Shown piece after piece: positions 45,081 through 55,359 of a stretch of DNA of 61,977 nt (position 1 is its first letter; each line of letters begins with the position of its first letter). Made by a program: the position numbers and the translations under genes. Below the pieces are notes generated by a model that searched no databases, was not told the DNA's origin, and saw nothing but the letters and a program-made list of their open reading frames with translations. The DNA comes from Rhodospirillales bacterium (GTDB lineage: Bacteria > Pseudomonadota > Alphaproteobacteria > UBA8366 > JADFVY01). Where the stretch lies: NCBI GenBank assembly GCA_020356105.1, contig CP070634.1:2949677-3011653 (forward strand), read 5' to 3'.

Positions 45081-45668
45081 TTACGATCCCCGGGGCCGCC
45101 CCGAGCTGTCGTCCTTCCAGCGCTTGACGATGCCGGCCTCTATGTCGAACAGGTCGAGCGCCCGGCCGACGGTCTGGTCGACGATGTCGTCGATGCCCTC
45201 GGGCCGGTGGTAGAAGGCGGGGACCGGCGGCATGACGATGGCGCCGGCCTGCGTCACCCGCGCCATCATCTCGATATGCCCGGCGTGCAGCGGCGTCTCG
45301 CGCAGCAGAAGGACGACCCGGCGGCGTTCCTTCAGGCATACGTCGGCGGCGCGCACGACCAGGGTATCGTCGTAGGAATTGGCGAGCCCGCCCATGGTCT
45401 TGACCGAACAGGGCGCGATCAGCATGCCGCGGGTGCGGAACGAGCCGCTGGACAGCGAGGCGCCGATGTCCTTCTCGTTGTGCACGACATCGGCCAGCGC
45501 GGCAACGTCGGAGGTCGAGAAATCGGTCTCGGCGACGATCGTCTGTTTGGCCGCCGAGGACAGCACCAGGTGGGTCTCGATGCCGCCGGCCGCGCGCACA
45601 GCCTGCAGCGCGCGAATGCCGTAGATGGCGCCGGACGCACCGGTGATGCCGATGATCAACCTGTCCAC
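45081..45668 (-). CDS. ubiX: Flavin prenyltransferase UbiX
   Basis: UbiX makes prenylated FMN, the cofactor of UbiD-type decarboxylases. The 195 residues start with IIGITGASGAIYGIRAL, contain the FMN-site segments LIAPCSVKTMGGLANSYDD and RRRVVLLLRETPLHAGHIEMM, and PPVPAFYHRP near the C-terminus. Length is normal. No ubiD lies in the window, so the user of its cofactor is elsewhere (ubiquinone synthesis or aromatic acid decarboxylation). Confidence 0.94.
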   Translation of the reverse strand: MDRLIIGITGASGAIYGIRALQAVRAAGGIETHLVLSSAAKQTIVAETDFSTSDVAALADVVHNEKDIGASLSSGSFRTRGMLIAPCSVKTMGGLANSYDDTLVVRAADVCLKERRRVVLLLRETPLHAGHIEMMARVTQAGAIVMPPVPAFYHRPEGIDDIVDQTVGRALDLFDIEAGIVKRWKDDSSGRPRGS

Positions 45669-46057
45669 GTCAACTTCCCTTTACCTCTGTGCAGAGATCG
45701 GACCGGGTTCCGCAACGCACCGCGCCCGAAGCCGTCATCGCACGCCCCGTGCTCCATAGTCCGGCCCGAGGGCGGGACGGCAGCGCCGCCACGCGTCATG
45801 CCACCCCGTCAGCCACCGTCCGTTCTATCAGCTTCACCGCGATCTCCCTAGACCGAATGACAACGACATCGGTCGCAGCATCGCGCAAGACGATGTCACG
45901 GTGATCGTCATCGCGATGTTTCGACCCGGGCGATGGTCGACGGCGACCGCAAAAGATCGATCATTGCCGCCGTCGAGAAACGGGGGGGGTGGTTTGCGAA
46001 AACACGATCACGGCGCGAGCCGACCGTGCGTCATTCGGGAACAGGCGGCGTGGCGCG
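45669..46057. other. 389-base stretch without a supported complete gene
   Basis: No frame with a plausible start and ribosome site is seen. On the minus strand a ~40-codon frame ending at the TGA 45796-45798 (HRDIVLRDAATDVVVIRSREIA and on) has protein-like composition but no start codon, so it may be the tail of a decayed gene. Confidence 0.5.
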
Positions 46058-46627
46058 TCAGGGCGCAATAAACACCGGCGACCCGCGGTCTCTGCTGAGT
46101 CCCCGGTCCGGCGGGAACAGACCGTTGGTGACCTGCCCCACGAGGTCGCGAAAGGCCGAGTCACCGGGCCCGGAGGCGCCCGCTATCCATCCCTTGATCT
46201 GGGTGCGCAGCCGTTTGCCCCGGCAGAAGGCGGCGAACAGGATGATTCCCTCGCCGCCGGGCTCGCTCGACAGCGCAGATGGCGCTTCACGACAAAGCCG
46301 GGTGCCATTCAGCGAAACCGGCGGATCGAACAGCATCACGACACGAAACCGCGTTTGCGCGTCGGCGCCCGGCGTCGTCGTGAAGCCGGTGGCCTGCCCC
46401 CAGTGGCGGCCCCGCATGGCGTCCGTAACCAGCGTTTCGAAGGCGGCCGCATCGCCGCCGAACGGGTTGCCGACGATGACCACCCACAAATCGCCGCTGG
46501 CAGCCGCAGAGCTGAATTCGCCGGGCGAATAGGTGGAGGCGATATGCTGATGCGTCAGCCTCACCTCGCCGGAAGCGCAGGACGCGACCGCGAGAAGGGC
46601 GGCAAGAAAGAAACAGCGGGTTCGCAT
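46058..46627 (-). CDS. Predicted lipoprotein, unknown function
   Basis: The 189-residue protein begins with a lipoprotein signal ending AVASC (Cys17). The mature part (RLTHQHIASTYSPGEF, GDLWVVIVGNPFGG, RFRVVMLFDPP) has no known catalytic motif. A GGGAGG site precedes the ATG. It is upstream of the non-coding gap and downstream of nothing it overlaps, so it is probably monocistronic. Confidence 0.78.
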   Translation of the reverse strand: MRTRCFFLAALLAVASCASGEVRLTHQHIASTYSPGEFSSAAASGDLWVVIVGNPFGGDAAAFETLVTDAMRGRHWGQATGFTTTPGADAQTRFRVVMLFDPPVSLNGTRLCREAPSALSSEPGGEGIILFAAFCRGKRLRTQIKGWIAGASGPGDSAFRDLVGQVTNGLFPPDRGLSRDRGSPVFIAP

Positions 46628-46748
46628 GCTAGCCTCCCGGAGAAACAGGACAGCGCGGTATCCTGAACGGTGGCCGCCCCGCCGTCGATGACCTGCGTCA
46701 AGCGAGCGGGATACCGGGCAGCGTTTCCTGTCGGGGTCGAGGCGCCCG

Positions 46749-47159
46749 CTACCCCCTCAACCGGTCGATCTCCCGCCGCTGCTTCTTGGTCGGCCGGCCG
46801 CTGCCCGGCTCGCGCAGAGCCGGTTTCGGCGCGGGCGTGGTGCCCGCCTTGCCGCGCGGCTCCGGCGGGGCGAGGTCGGCATAGAGCGTCTGCGCCTCGG
46901 CCGCCGGACCGCGGCGAGTGCCGATGGCCGCGACCTCGATGACCCGGATGCGCCGGCCTTGCGGGAAGGTCAGCACGTCGCCGGGGCGCACCTGATGGTG
47001 CGGTTTCGAGATTGGCTGGCTGTTCACCCGGAGCCGCCCGGCGGCGACCATGCCGTTGGCCAGCGAGCGACTCTTGAAGAAACGCGCCTGCCACAGCCAC
47101 TTGTCGACCCGCAGCGTCGCCTGCGCCGGCATGCCATCCCTGCCGGACGCGTCACTCAT
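46749..47159 (-). CDS. S4-domain RNA-binding protein, Hsp15-like
   Basis: Residues ~15-75 form an S4 domain (LRVDKWLWQARFFKSRSLANGMVAAGRLRVNSQPI), the RNA-binding fold of Hsp15, which rescues 50S subunits carrying nascent chains after heat stress. A basic, Pro/Lys-rich tail (~95-136) follows. ATG 47159 overlaps the helicase stop by 4 bases, so the two are translationally coupled. This Hsp15-helicase pair recurs in alphaproteobacteria. Confidence 0.88.
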   Translation of the reverse strand: MSDASGRDGMPAQATLRVDKWLWQARFFKSRSLANGMVAAGRLRVNSQPISKPHHQVRPGDVLTFPQGRRIRVIEVAAIGTRRGPAAEAQTLYADLAPPEPRGKAGTTPAPKPALREPGSGRPTKKQRREIDRLRG

Positions 47160-49651
47160 CCGCCTCGATCCACCAGCTTGCGCAGTTCGGCGAAGGGCGA
47201 ATCCGATCCCGCCTTGCGCCGGCGCCGTCGCTTGCGGCGCGGGGTTTTCTCTGCCTTCGGTGCCGCCGTGAAGCTGGTGCCGTCCGACTCATCGCTTGCG
47301 CGGTAGCCCAACGCCCGCACCACCGATTCGAAGGCCGCGCCGTCGCAACCGGCGAGCGTCGTCAGGTCCACCGTCGCCTCGAATGGCCCCTGTCGGGCGC
47401 GCTTGCGCAGGGCCAGTGCGAGCGCCTCGAGCCGGTCCGCGCGGATCGCGCGCGCCCCCACGACCCGATAGCCGGTTGCGGCCCAGAACCCGGCAGGCGC
47501 ATCGGTCTGCGGCCGGATGACATCATCGGGACCCGGCAGGAACGGCGGCGCCTCGCCCTGACCCGCCGCCCATAGCAGGGCCCTCAGTCTGAGCGGCCCC
47601 GGCCGCAACAGGGCCCTGGCATAGACCGATTCCGCGCCACGGCGCACCCCGAGTTGGTCCAGCGCCTTGCGATCCTCCTGCGACAGGGCCCGCAGCTGGG
47701 CCGCCGCCTGACGCCGCGGCAACGTCCCCAGACCCTCGCACAGCTGGAAGGCGAGACCGCGCGCGGCGCTGCCCAGCTCGGCCTCGAGCAAGCGGTAGAG
47801 AGGCCGCAGAACCTTGCGCAGATGCCCGTCGAGCCATGCGGCGAGCCGGCTGCGCACGCGCTCGCGCTGGGCGCCGTCGATCAGGTCGCTGCGCAGCACC
47901 TGGACCCGCGGGCGCAGCAGATCATCGCCGCCGACCAGCCGGCCGACCGGTGCCCGGCGCCACACGAGCATGCCATCATCTGCGAGCCGAAAATCGGTGT
48001 CCGGCGCGCCGACGAGGGCGGCAACGCGGCGCGTCGCCTCGTGCTGCAGGGCTGGGCGCGCCGCCGCGACGATCGCCCGGTCGCTGTCCGTGCGCAACGC
48101 GTGCAGCGGTTCGAACACCAGGCCGGTGAGCGCGCCGACCACGTGCCCCTCGACGACCACGTCGCCCTTCGCGTTGACCGCCGCCAGCACCGCGCCGCCC
48201 GCGCCCCGTCGCTTGCCGAGCGCCGCCGCCCGCACGTCGACGAATCGCTGCAGCAACCGCTCGTGCAAGGCGTCCGACAGCTTGTCCTCGATGGCCCGCC
48301 CGCGCTCCTGCCAATGCTGCGAATCGGCCAGCCACTCGGCGCGATGGCTGATATAGGTCCAGGTCCGGACATGGGCGAGGCGGCTGGTCAGCGTATCGAT
48401 ATCCCCGGCGACATTGTCGAGCCGGTTGATGTGCTTGGCGACCCAGTCTTCGGGCAGCCGGCCCTCGCCGTCCATCAGATGCAGATAGACCTGGCGGAGC
48501 AGCGCCGCGTGGTGGTCGGGCATCACTTTACGAAAATCGGGGATCTGGCAGACCTCCCACAACAGGCGCACGGCGGCCGGGTTGGTGGCCCGTGAAACCG
48601 TCTTCTCGTCGCGCGCGAGCTCGGCCAGGGCGAGATGGTCGTCGGCATCGCGCGGGCGCATCAGGTAGCGGTGCGCCGGGCGCCGCTCGAGGCTGCGCAA
48701 CAGACCCCTGGGCGATGAGAAATCGAGCAACCGGTTGCGCCAGTAGACGGCCTCCACGGGGTCGAAACGGTGCGCCTCGACGGCGTCGACCACCTCGTCC
48801 TCGAGGCCGCCGATATCGTTGGTGGTCCCGAAGGTCCCGTCGCTCATGTGGCGTCCCGCGCGGCCGGCGATCTGGGCGATCTCGGGCGCGGCGAGCGGCC
48901 GCGCCCGGCGGCCATCGAACTTGCGCAAGCCGGCGAAGGCGACATGGTCGATATCCATGTTGAGCCCCATGCCGATCGCGTCGGTCGCGACCATGTAGTC
49001 GACCTCGCCGGCCTGGTACATCTCGACCTGGGCATTGCGGGTGCGCGGGGACAGCGCGCCCAGCACCACCGCGGTGCCGCCGCGCTGGCGGCGTATCGTC
49101 TCGGCGATGGCGTAGACCTGGTCGACCGAGAACACGACGACGGCGCTGCGGCGCGGCAGGCGGGCAAGCTTGGCCTCGCCGGCATAGCCGAGGATCGAGA
49201 AGCGCGGACGGCTCTCGATTTCGGCCTGCGGCACCAGTTTCTTCAAGAGCGGCCGCATGGTGTCGGAGCCGAGGAACATGGTTTCATTGAGGCCGCGCGC
49301 ATGCAGGAGGCGGTCGGTGAAGACATGGCCGCGCTCCGGATCCGCGGCGAGCTGGATCTCGTCGATGGCGAGGAAATCGACCGGCCGGTCGCGCGGCATC
49401 GACTCGACGGTGCAGACGAACCAGCGCGGCCGCGGCGGCACGATCTTCTCTTCGCCGGTGACCAGCGCCACAGAGTTGCGGCCCTTCAATGAGACGATGC
49501 GGTCGTAGTTCTCGCGCGCAAGCAGGCGCAGGGGGAAGCCGATCATGCCGGTGGCATGCCCGAGCATGCGGTCCATGGCGAGATAGGTCTTGCCGGTATT
49601 GGTCGGGCCGAGCACGGCCCGGATTCGGCTTGCATCGCGGCGAATCGACAT
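47156..49651 (-). CDS. Suv3-like DEAD/DExH-box RNA helicase
   Basis: The 831-residue protein resembles mitochondrial Suv3 helicases. Motif I is GPTNTGKT (~15-22), motif II DEIQ (~97), motif V ATDAIGMGLNMDIDHVAF and motif VI QIAGRAGR. The C-terminal half (~400-800) is helical and ends in a Lys/Arg-rich stretch (KTPRRKRRRRRKAG). Suv3 proteins unwind structured RNA for degradation. Coupled to the Hsp15-like gene, it probably acts in ribosome or RNA turnover. Confidence 0.9.
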   Translation of the reverse strand: MSIRRDASRIRAVLGPTNTGKTYLAMDRMLGHATGMIGFPLRLLARENYDRIVSLKGRNSVALVTGEEKIVPPRPRWFVCTVESMPRDRPVDFLAIDEIQLAADPERGHVFTDRLLHARGLNETMFLGSDTMRPLLKKLVPQAEIESRPRFSILGYAGEAKLARLPRRSAVVVFSVDQVYAIAETIRRQRGGTAVVLGALSPRTRNAQVEMYQAGEVDYMVATDAIGMGLNMDIDHVAFAGLRKFDGRRARPLAAPEIAQIAGRAGRHMSDGTFGTTNDIGGLEDEVVDAVEAHRFDPVEAVYWRNRLLDFSSPRGLLRSLERRPAHRYLMRPRDADDHLALAELARDEKTVSRATNPAAVRLLWEVCQIPDFRKVMPDHHAALLRQVYLHLMDGEGRLPEDWVAKHINRLDNVAGDIDTLTSRLAHVRTWTYISHRAEWLADSQHWQERGRAIEDKLSDALHERLLQRFVDVRAAALGKRRGAGGAVLAAVNAKGDVVVEGHVVGALTGLVFEPLHALRTDSDRAIVAAARPALQHEATRRVAALVGAPDTDFRLADDGMLVWRRAPVGRLVGGDDLLRPRVQVLRSDLIDGAQRERVRSRLAAWLDGHLRKVLRPLYRLLEAELGSAARGLAFQLCEGLGTLPRRQAAAQLRALSQEDRKALDQLGVRRGAESVYARALLRPGPLRLRALLWAAGQGEAPPFLPGPDDVIRPQTDAPAGFWAATGYRVVGARAIRADRLEALALALRKRARQGPFEATVDLTTLAGCDGAAFESVVRALGYRASDESDGTSFTAAPKAEKTPRRKRRRRRKAGSDSPFAELRKLVDRGG

Positions 49652-49765
49652 GGCTGAGAGATAGGATCACGTCATGGGGAAACCAAGGCAAGGGAAATCG
49701 GTTCAAACTGTTGCGACAGGACCGCCTGACTCGCGCACCGGCGGATTCGCTCTTGTAATGGTAGC

Positions 49766-49809
49766 GCGACCTCATACTTCGAGACGCGGCTGCGCCGCTC
49801 CTCGGCATG
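49766..49809 (-). repeat. 44-bp dispersed hairpin repeat, copy A
   Basis: On the minus strand this copy has the outer arms CATG...GAGGTCGC and an inner stem CGGC/GCCG. Its outermost 21 bases are the exact reverse complement of the end of copy B, so A and B face each other as a large inverted repeat between the helicase and a lipoprotein gene. Confidence 0.8.
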
Positions 49810-49830
49810 GGGGCAAAAATATCGCAGCCT

Positions 49831-49874
49831 CATGCTGAGGAGGCGCGAAGCGCCGTCTCGAAGTATGAGGTCGC
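49831..49874 (+). repeat. 44-bp dispersed hairpin repeat, copy B
   Basis: It begins CATGCTGAGGAG, has an inner stem GCGC/GCGC around GAA and ends CGAAGTATGAGGTCGC. It matches copy A in inverse orientation and copy C ~10.5 kb away except in the stem and a few bases. Confidence 0.8.
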
Positions 49875-49912
49875 TCGATGTCCGGCGCATGTCCCGATCG
49901 CGTGCCCCGTTC

Positions 49913-50503
49913 TCAATTGATCGCCGCCAGGTCGTAGGCAACATGCAGGCGCAGGCCGGATTGGATCGGATACCATCGTCCCCTCACTTCGACCCAGGAC
50001 GAGAAGCTCCGCGTCTTCGCGCTGATCTTCGGCTCCTCGTCCCACCAGGGGCGCTTGAACCAGATGACGTCATATTCCAGCGCCGCGTCCTGGCTCTTTA
50101 CGACCTCGTCGAAGACCATCGACACGCTGACTCCCCGGCCGCCGATCCCCCGCAGGCCCTCGACCTCGACGCCGTTGAAATGCCAATCTCGCCAGTCGCG
50201 CCGCATAGCGGCGACGAAGGCCTTGCGCGACACCTCGCGGCGAAAGGCGGGATGCCGCAGATCATAGAGGGCCGACCACTTCCGCGCCGCCTCGGTCCGG
50301 TAATAGAGGGCGATCGCGTCGGCCAGGCGCTGATCGGCCATCGTCTCGAGCCCGCTGATCTCGAACTTCTTGAGGTCCGCATCGGCCTTGCAGCCGGCGA
50401 GGGCGAGCAGCAGGGCGCAGCACGCTGCCGCCACAGGGGACGATACGCGCCGGCGCGGGACCGCATCACCGCGCCGCGATGGAACCGGCAGGCTCGCCGT
50501 CAT
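49913..50503 (-). CDS. Predicted lipoprotein, unknown function
   Basis: A 196-residue protein with an unusually long basic N-terminus (containing RRR at ~17-19) before the hydrophobic core and a lipobox LALAGC (Cys38). The mature domain (YYRTEAARKWSALYDLRHPAFR, EYDVIWFKRPWWDEEPK) has the look of an NTF2/DUF-type small alpha-beta domain, which I cannot name with certainty. ATG 50503 follows an AGGAGG site. It is divergent from the nicotinate phosphoribosyltransferase gene. Confidence 0.75.
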   Translation of the reverse strand: MTASLPVPSRRGDAVPRRRVSSPVAAACCALLLALAGCKADADLKKFEISGLETMADQRLADAIALYYRTEAARKWSALYDLRHPAFRREVSRKAFVAAMRRDWRDWHFNGVEVEGLRGIGGRGVSVSMVFDEVVKSQDAALEYDVIWFKRPWWDEEPKISAKTRSFSSWVEVRGRWYPIQSGLRLHVAYDLAAIN

Positions 50504-50669
50504 GCCAGCCTCCTTACTGCCTGGCCGCATTGCGGCGAACAGAATAGCGCTGTCCGGGTTAGGCAACTGTAAACGGACCCGGGTCGGGGAGCGAAAGAGC
50601 TGCCCTCTATGGCCCGGGGCGAACGGTGCAGCTATAGTCGCCGGACGCGTATTCGAACGGGGTGGCCCC

Positions 50670-52031
50670 TTGGCGCAACAGACTTCCGTCGTCGGCGATC
50701 CGGGCGCGAGCCTGCTGCTCACCGACCTCTACCAGCTGACCATGCTGCAGTCCTATTTCGAGCATGGCATGACGGAGGTCGCCGTGTTCGAGTTCTTCGT
50801 GCGCAAGCTGCCCGAGAGGCGCAGTTTCCTAGTCGCGGCGGGGCTGGAGCAGGCGGTGGAATTCCTCGAACAGGCGCGCTTCACCGAGACCGAGCTCGCC
50901 TGGCTGGCGAAGAGCAAGCGCTTTCCGCGCGACTTCGTCGACCGGCTGGCCGAGCTGCGCTTTACCGGCAACGTGCACGCGCCGCCGGAGGGCACGGTGC
51001 TGTTCGCCGACGAGCCGGTGATCCGCGTTGCCGCGCCGCTGCCGCAAGCGCAGCTGGTGGAGACGCGGCTGATCAACATCCTGCATTTCCAGACACTGAT
51101 CGCCTCCAAGGCCGCGCGCATGGCGCTGGCGGCGCCCGGCAGGCGGCTGATCGATTTCGGGCTGAGGCGCGCGCACGGCGCCGAGGCCGGGCTGATGGCG
51201 GCGCGGGCGAGCTATATCGCCGGCTTCGCCGGCACGGCGACGGTGCCGGCGGAGCCGCGCTACGGCGTGCCGATCTACGGCACTATGGCGCATTCCTTCA
51301 TCCAGGCGCATGACAGCGAGGAGGAGGCGTTCGAGAACTTCGCCCGCTCGCGCCCGCAATCGGTGATCCTCTTGATCGACACCTACGATACCGAGGCGGG
51401 GGCCGAGAAGGTGGCGCAGCTGGCGCCCAAGCTGGCGGCGGACGGCATCACGGTCGCCGGGGTGCGGCTCGACAGCGGCGACCTCGCCGACCATGCGCGC
51501 AAGGTGCGGAAAATACTGGACGGGTATGGGCTGACAGACGTGTCGATCTTCGCCAGCGGCGGCATCGACGAGGACGCGCTGCAGGAATTCGTTAGGGCCG
51601 GCGCGCCGATCGACGGCTTCGGCATCGGCACGAGCCTTACGACATCGAGCGACGTCGCGGCGCTCGACTGCGCCTACAAGCTGCAGGAATACGCCGGCCG
51701 GCCGAAGCGCAAGCGCTCCGAGGGCAAGGCGACCTGGCCCGGCCGCAAGCAGGTGTTCCGCCGCTGCGCTGCGGACGGCAGGATGGAAGGCGACGTGCTG
51801 ACGGTCGAGGGCGACGCACAGGACGGCGAGGCACTGATTCGCCCCGTCATGAAGGACGGCAAGCGGCTCGCGCCGCCGCCGTCGCTGGACCGGATCCGCG
51901 AGTATTGCGCCGCCGAGCTCGCCCGGCTGCCGGAGCCGCTAAGCCACCTCGCGCCGGGCGCGGCCTACCCGGTCACCGTCGCCGACGCGCTGCGCGACCT
52001 CGCGGCACAGGTCGACCGCGAGACCCGATGA
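50670..52031 (+). CDS. pncB: Nicotinate phosphoribosyltransferase
   Basis: The enzyme joins nicotinate and PRPP in NAD salvage. The 453-residue protein shows [19 protein letters not shown] at the start, the [14 protein letters not shown] and [20 protein letters not shown] strands, and the phosphate site [30 protein letters not shown]. No ATG fits the conserved N-terminus; a TTG at 50670 is taken as start, preceded by GGGGTGG. It is followed by fumC 10 bases on. Confidence 0.92.
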   Translation: MAQQTSVVGDPGASLLLTDLYQLTMLQSYFEHGMTEVAVFEFFVRKLPERRSFLVAAGLEQAVEFLEQARFTETELAWLAKSKRFPRDFVDRLAELRFTGNVHAPPEGTVLFADEPVIRVAAPLPQAQLVETRLINILHFQTLIASKAARMALAAPGRRLIDFGLRRAHGAEAGLMAARASYIAGFAGTATVPAEPRYGVPIYGTMAHSFIQAHDSEEEAFENFARSRPQSVILLIDTYDTEAGAEKVAQLAPKLAADGITVAGVRLDSGDLADHARKVRKILDGYGLTDVSIFASGGIDEDALQEFVRAGAPIDGFGIGTSLTTSSDVAALDCAYKLQEYAGRPKRKRSEGKATWPGRKQVFRRCAADGRMEGDVLTVEGDAQDGEALIRPVMKDGKRLAPPPSLDRIREYCAAELARLPEPLSHLAPGAAYPVTVADALRDLAAQVDRETR

Positions 52032-52041
52032 GACACCGGTC

Positions 52042-53436
52042 ATGAGCAAAACCCGTATCGAGACCGACACGATGGGCAAGGTTAAGGTGCCGGCGGACCG
52101 CTACTGGGGGGCGCAGACGCAGCGCAGCATCGAGAATTTTCCGATCGGCACGGAGCGCATGCCGGCGCCGTTGATTCGCGCGCTCGGCATCCAGAAGAAG
52201 GCGGCGGCGCTGGCCAACATGGAACTGGGCGCGCTGGACGCGCGGATCGGCAAGGCCATCGTCAAGGCCGCCGAGGAGGTGATCGACGGCACGCTGGCGG
52301 ACCACTTCCCGCTGGTCGTCTGGCAGACCGGCTCCGGCACCCAGACCAACATGAACGCCAACGAGGTAATCGCCAACCGCGCCATCGCGCTGCTCGGAGG
52401 CGAACTTGGCAGTAAGGACCCGGTGCACCCGAACGACCATGTCAATCGCGGCCAGTCCTCCAACGACAGCTTCCCGACCGCGATGCATATCGCCGCGGCG
52501 CAGGAGATCACCGAACGGCTGCTGCCGGCGCTCACCCAGCTGCACCGCGCGCTGGACGGGAAATCCCAAGAGTTCAACGAGATCGTCAAGATCGGCCGTA
52601 CCCACACCCAGGATGCAACGCCGCTCACGCTTGGCCAGGAATTCTCCGGCTACGCGGCACAGCTGGAAAACGCGATCACCGGCATCGAGGGCACCCTGCC
52701 GGGCCTCTACCAGCTGGCGCAGGGCGGCACCGCCGTCGGCACCGGGCTGAATGCGAAGGCCGGCTTCGCCGCGCTGTTCGCGGAGAAAGCGGCAGAGATT
52801 ACCGGCCTGCCCTTCGTAACCGCGCCGAACAAGTTCGCGGCGCTGGCGGCGCATGATGCGATCGTCGCGGCCTCCGGCGCGCTCAACGTGCTGGCGGCGG
52901 CGCTGATGAAGATCGCCAACGACATCCGCTTTCTCGCCTCCGGCCCGCGCAGCGGCCTCGGCGAGCTGATCCTGCCGGAGAACGAGCCCGGCTCCTCGAT
53001 CATGCCGGGCAAGGTCAACCCGACCCAGGCCGAGGCGCTAACCCAGGTCTGCGCCCAGGTCATCGGCAACCACATGGCGATCACCGTGGCCGGCGCGAGC
53101 GGCCATTTCGAGCTCAACGTCTTCAAGCCGGTGATGATCCACAACCTGCTGCAGTCGATCCGCCTCCTGGCCGATTCCTGCGCCAGCTTCGCCGTGCGCT
53201 GCGTCGCCGGCATCGAAGCGAACCGCGAGCGAATCGCGGCGCTGGTCGACACGTCGCTGATGCTGGCCACGTCGCTCGCCCCGCATATCGGCTATGATGC
53301 GGCGGCGAAGATCGCCAGGAAGGCCCATGCCGAGGGCACGTCGCTGAAGGCGGCGGCGCTGTCGCTGGGGCTGGTGACGGAACAGCAGTTCGACGACTGG
53401 GTGCGGCCGGAACGGATGCTCGGGCCGACGGAATAG
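52042..53436 (+). CDS. fumC: Class II fumarate hydratase (FumC)
   Basis: FumC is the iron-free, heat-stable fumarase of the citric acid cycle. The 464 residues are the expected length. Features: [56 protein letters not shown] and the superfamily signature [13 protein letters not shown]. It starts 10 bases after pncB and is probably read through with it. Confidence 0.97.
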   Translation: MSKTRIETDTMGKVKVPADRYWGAQTQRSIENFPIGTERMPAPLIRALGIQKKAAALANMELGALDARIGKAIVKAAEEVIDGTLADHFPLVVWQTGSGTQTNMNANEVIANRAIALLGGELGSKDPVHPNDHVNRGQSSNDSFPTAMHIAAAQEITERLLPALTQLHRALDGKSQEFNEIVKIGRTHTQDATPLTLGQEFSGYAAQLENAITGIEGTLPGLYQLAQGGTAVGTGLNAKAGFAALFAEKAAEITGLPFVTAPNKFAALAAHDAIVAASGALNVLAAALMKIANDIRFLASGPRSGLGELILPENEPGSSIMPGKVNPTQAEALTQVCAQVIGNHMAITVAGASGHFELNVFKPVMIHNLLQSIRLLADSCASFAVRCVAGIEANRERIAALVDTSLMLATSLAPHIGYDAAAKIARKAHAEGTSLKAAALSLGLVTEQQFDDWVRPERMLGPTE

Positions 53437-53482
53437 GACACGACTGGACGGCACCCTCGCCGGTCAACAACGGAAGCGAGCC

Positions 53483-53851
53483 ATGCTGAAGCACGAGCTA
53501 CGAAAAGAAGACGGCATCCTCATCGTCCGCCCGGAAGGACCGCTCTCGGCCGATGATTTCGAATTCATCGCAACCGATGTCGACGCCCATATCGAGGCGC
53601 ATGGCAAGCTCAACGGGCTGATGATCCACGCGCGGCGCTTCCCCGGCTGGGAGGATCTGTGGGCGGTGATGAGCCACCTGAAATTCGTGCGCGAGCATCA
53701 CCGCAAGATCCGCCGTGTCGCCGTGGTCAGCGATTCGGCGATCCTGCAATTCGCGCCGAAGATCGCCACCCATTTCGTCAGCGCCGAGCTCCGCCAGTTC
53801 CCCTTCAAGGCGAAGGACGAGGCGCTGGCCTGGCTCGGCGCGGCCGGTTAG
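53483..53851 (+). CDS. SpoIIAA-like STAS/SEC14 domain protein
   Basis: The 122 residues match the small DUF3478/SpoIIAA-like family: a strand GILIVRPEGPLSADDFEFI, LNGLMIHARRFPGWEDLWAVMSHLKFVREHHRKIRRVAVVSD and a C-terminal FPFKAKDEALAWL. Such proteins resemble lipid- or anti-sigma-factor-binding domains but their function is mostly unknown. An AACGGAAG site lies before ATG 53483. Confidence 0.85.
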   Translation: MLKHELRKEDGILIVRPEGPLSADDFEFIATDVDAHIEAHGKLNGLMIHARRFPGWEDLWAVMSHLKFVREHHRKIRRVAVVSDSAILQFAPKIATHFVSAELRQFPFKAKDEALAWLGAAG

Positions 53852-53973
53852 CCCGGCCGCACTTGCCTCGGGGCAGCGGTTTGGGCAGGATCGCCGGCGG
53901 CCCGTAGCCACGCCACATTTCCGCCGTTTGCCCGCAAACATCGGCATCGCGCGCAGCGCAGAGGGGATATCGC

Positions 53974-55338
53974 TTGCCACAAGACAGCATCGTCATCGTC
54001 GGCGCCGGCATTTCCGGCCTGTCCGCGGCCTGGTTCCTGCACCGCAAGGGGTTCGCGGTGCGCGTGCTCGAGGCCGAGACCCGCGTCGGCGGCGTCATCG
54101 AGACCGAATCGTTGAACGGCTACCTGATCGAGCGCGGCCCCAACTCGACCATGCAGAAGCCCGGCACGCCGGACGATGCGCTGGGCCGGATCGTCGCGCA
54201 GACCGGGCTGGCGGACCGAATGCTGGAGGCGTCCCCGGCCGCGCGCAAGCGCTTCGTCATGCGCGGCGGCCGGCTGCTGCCGTTGCCCATGTCGCCGCCG
54301 GCGGCGATCGGCACCAGGCTGTTCTCCTGGCGGGCCAAGCTGCGGTTGCTGGCCGAGCCCTTCATCGGCCGCGCCGCCGCGGAGGAGACGATCGCCCAGT
54401 TCGTCACCCGGCGCCTCGGCCGCGAGTTCCTGGATTACGCGATCGCGCCGTTCGTCTCCGGCGTCTACGCCGGCGATCCCGCGCAGCTCTCGGTGCGCGC
54501 CGCGGTCGCAAGGATCTACGCGCTGGAGCGCGACCACGGCTCGCTGATCCGCGGCGCCATCGCGCTGCGCAAGCTGACCAAAGGCGCCGGCATGCCGTCC
54601 GGCCGGCTGGTCTCCTTCGATCAGGGCATGGCGGTGTTGCCGGCGGCGATCGCCGCGGCGCTTCCGGACGGATCGGTGCGGACCGGCTGCCGGGTCGAAT
54701 CTCTGGCGCGCGACGGCGAGGAATGGCAGGTCAGATACGGCGGGCCGGACGGGTCGGCCCAGATCGCGGCAGGCCATGTCGTGCTGGCGCTGCCGGCCGG
54801 TGCGACCGCCGCGCTGGTCGCGCCGCTGGCGCCGGAGGCGGCGACGCTGCTGCGCGCCATTCCCTATGCGCCGATCGTCTCGGCCGGGCTCGGCTACGGG
54901 CGCGACGAGGTCGCCCATCCGCTCGACGGGTTCGGCTTCCTCATCCCGCGCGTCGAGGGCGTGCGCATCCTCGGCGGGCTGTTCTCGAGCACCCTGTTCC
55001 CGGGCCGGGCGCCGGACGGAAGGGTGCTGATCACCGCCTTCATCGGCGGCACAACGGATCCGGAGGCGGTGGCGCTGGACGACGATGCGGTGACCGCGGC
55101 GATCGCCGGCGACCTTGCCGCGGCGCTGGAGATCGACGGGACGCCGCGGCCGGTTCGCCTGTCGCGCTACCAGGCGGCGATCCCGCAATACACGCTCGGC
55201 CATCTCGACCGCGTCGCCGGCGTCGAGGCGGCGCTCGCCGACCTGCCCGGGCTGCACCTGCGGGCCAGCTGGCGCGACGGCGTGTCGGTCGCCGACTGTG
55301 TCCGCAACGGGGAGAAGCTGGCGGAGAGCCTGGGCTGA
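53974..55338 (+). CDS. hemY: Protoporphyrinogen oxidase, oxygen-dependent (HemY/HemG type)
   Basis: This flavoenzyme oxidises protoporphyrinogen IX to protoporphyrin IX, the penultimate haem step. The 454 residues have the FAD site IVIVGAGISGLSAAWFLHRKG, VGGVIETESLNGYLIERGPNS, the FVSGVYAGDPAQLS loop and the C-terminal IPQYTLGHLDRV and DGVSVADCVRNG segments of the HemY family. No ATG precedes the conserved start; TTG 53974 with GAGGGG upstream is used. Confidence 0.93.
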   Translation: MPQDSIVIVGAGISGLSAAWFLHRKGFAVRVLEAETRVGGVIETESLNGYLIERGPNSTMQKPGTPDDALGRIVAQTGLADRMLEASPAARKRFVMRGGRLLPLPMSPPAAIGTRLFSWRAKLRLLAEPFIGRAAAEETIAQFVTRRLGREFLDYAIAPFVSGVYAGDPAQLSVRAAVARIYALERDHGSLIRGAIALRKLTKGAGMPSGRLVSFDQGMAVLPAAIAAALPDGSVRTGCRVESLARDGEEWQVRYGGPDGSAQIAAGHVVLALPAGATAALVAPLAPEAATLLRAIPYAPIVSAGLGYGRDEVAHPLDGFGFLIPRVEGVRILGGLFSSTLFPGRAPDGRVLITAFIGGTTDPEAVALDDDAVTAAIAGDLAAALEIDGTPRPVRLSRYQAAIPQYTLGHLDRVAGVEAALADLPGLHLRASWRDGVSVADCVRNGEKLAESLG

Positions 55339-55359
55339 GCCGCCGGTGCCGGCCCGGCG

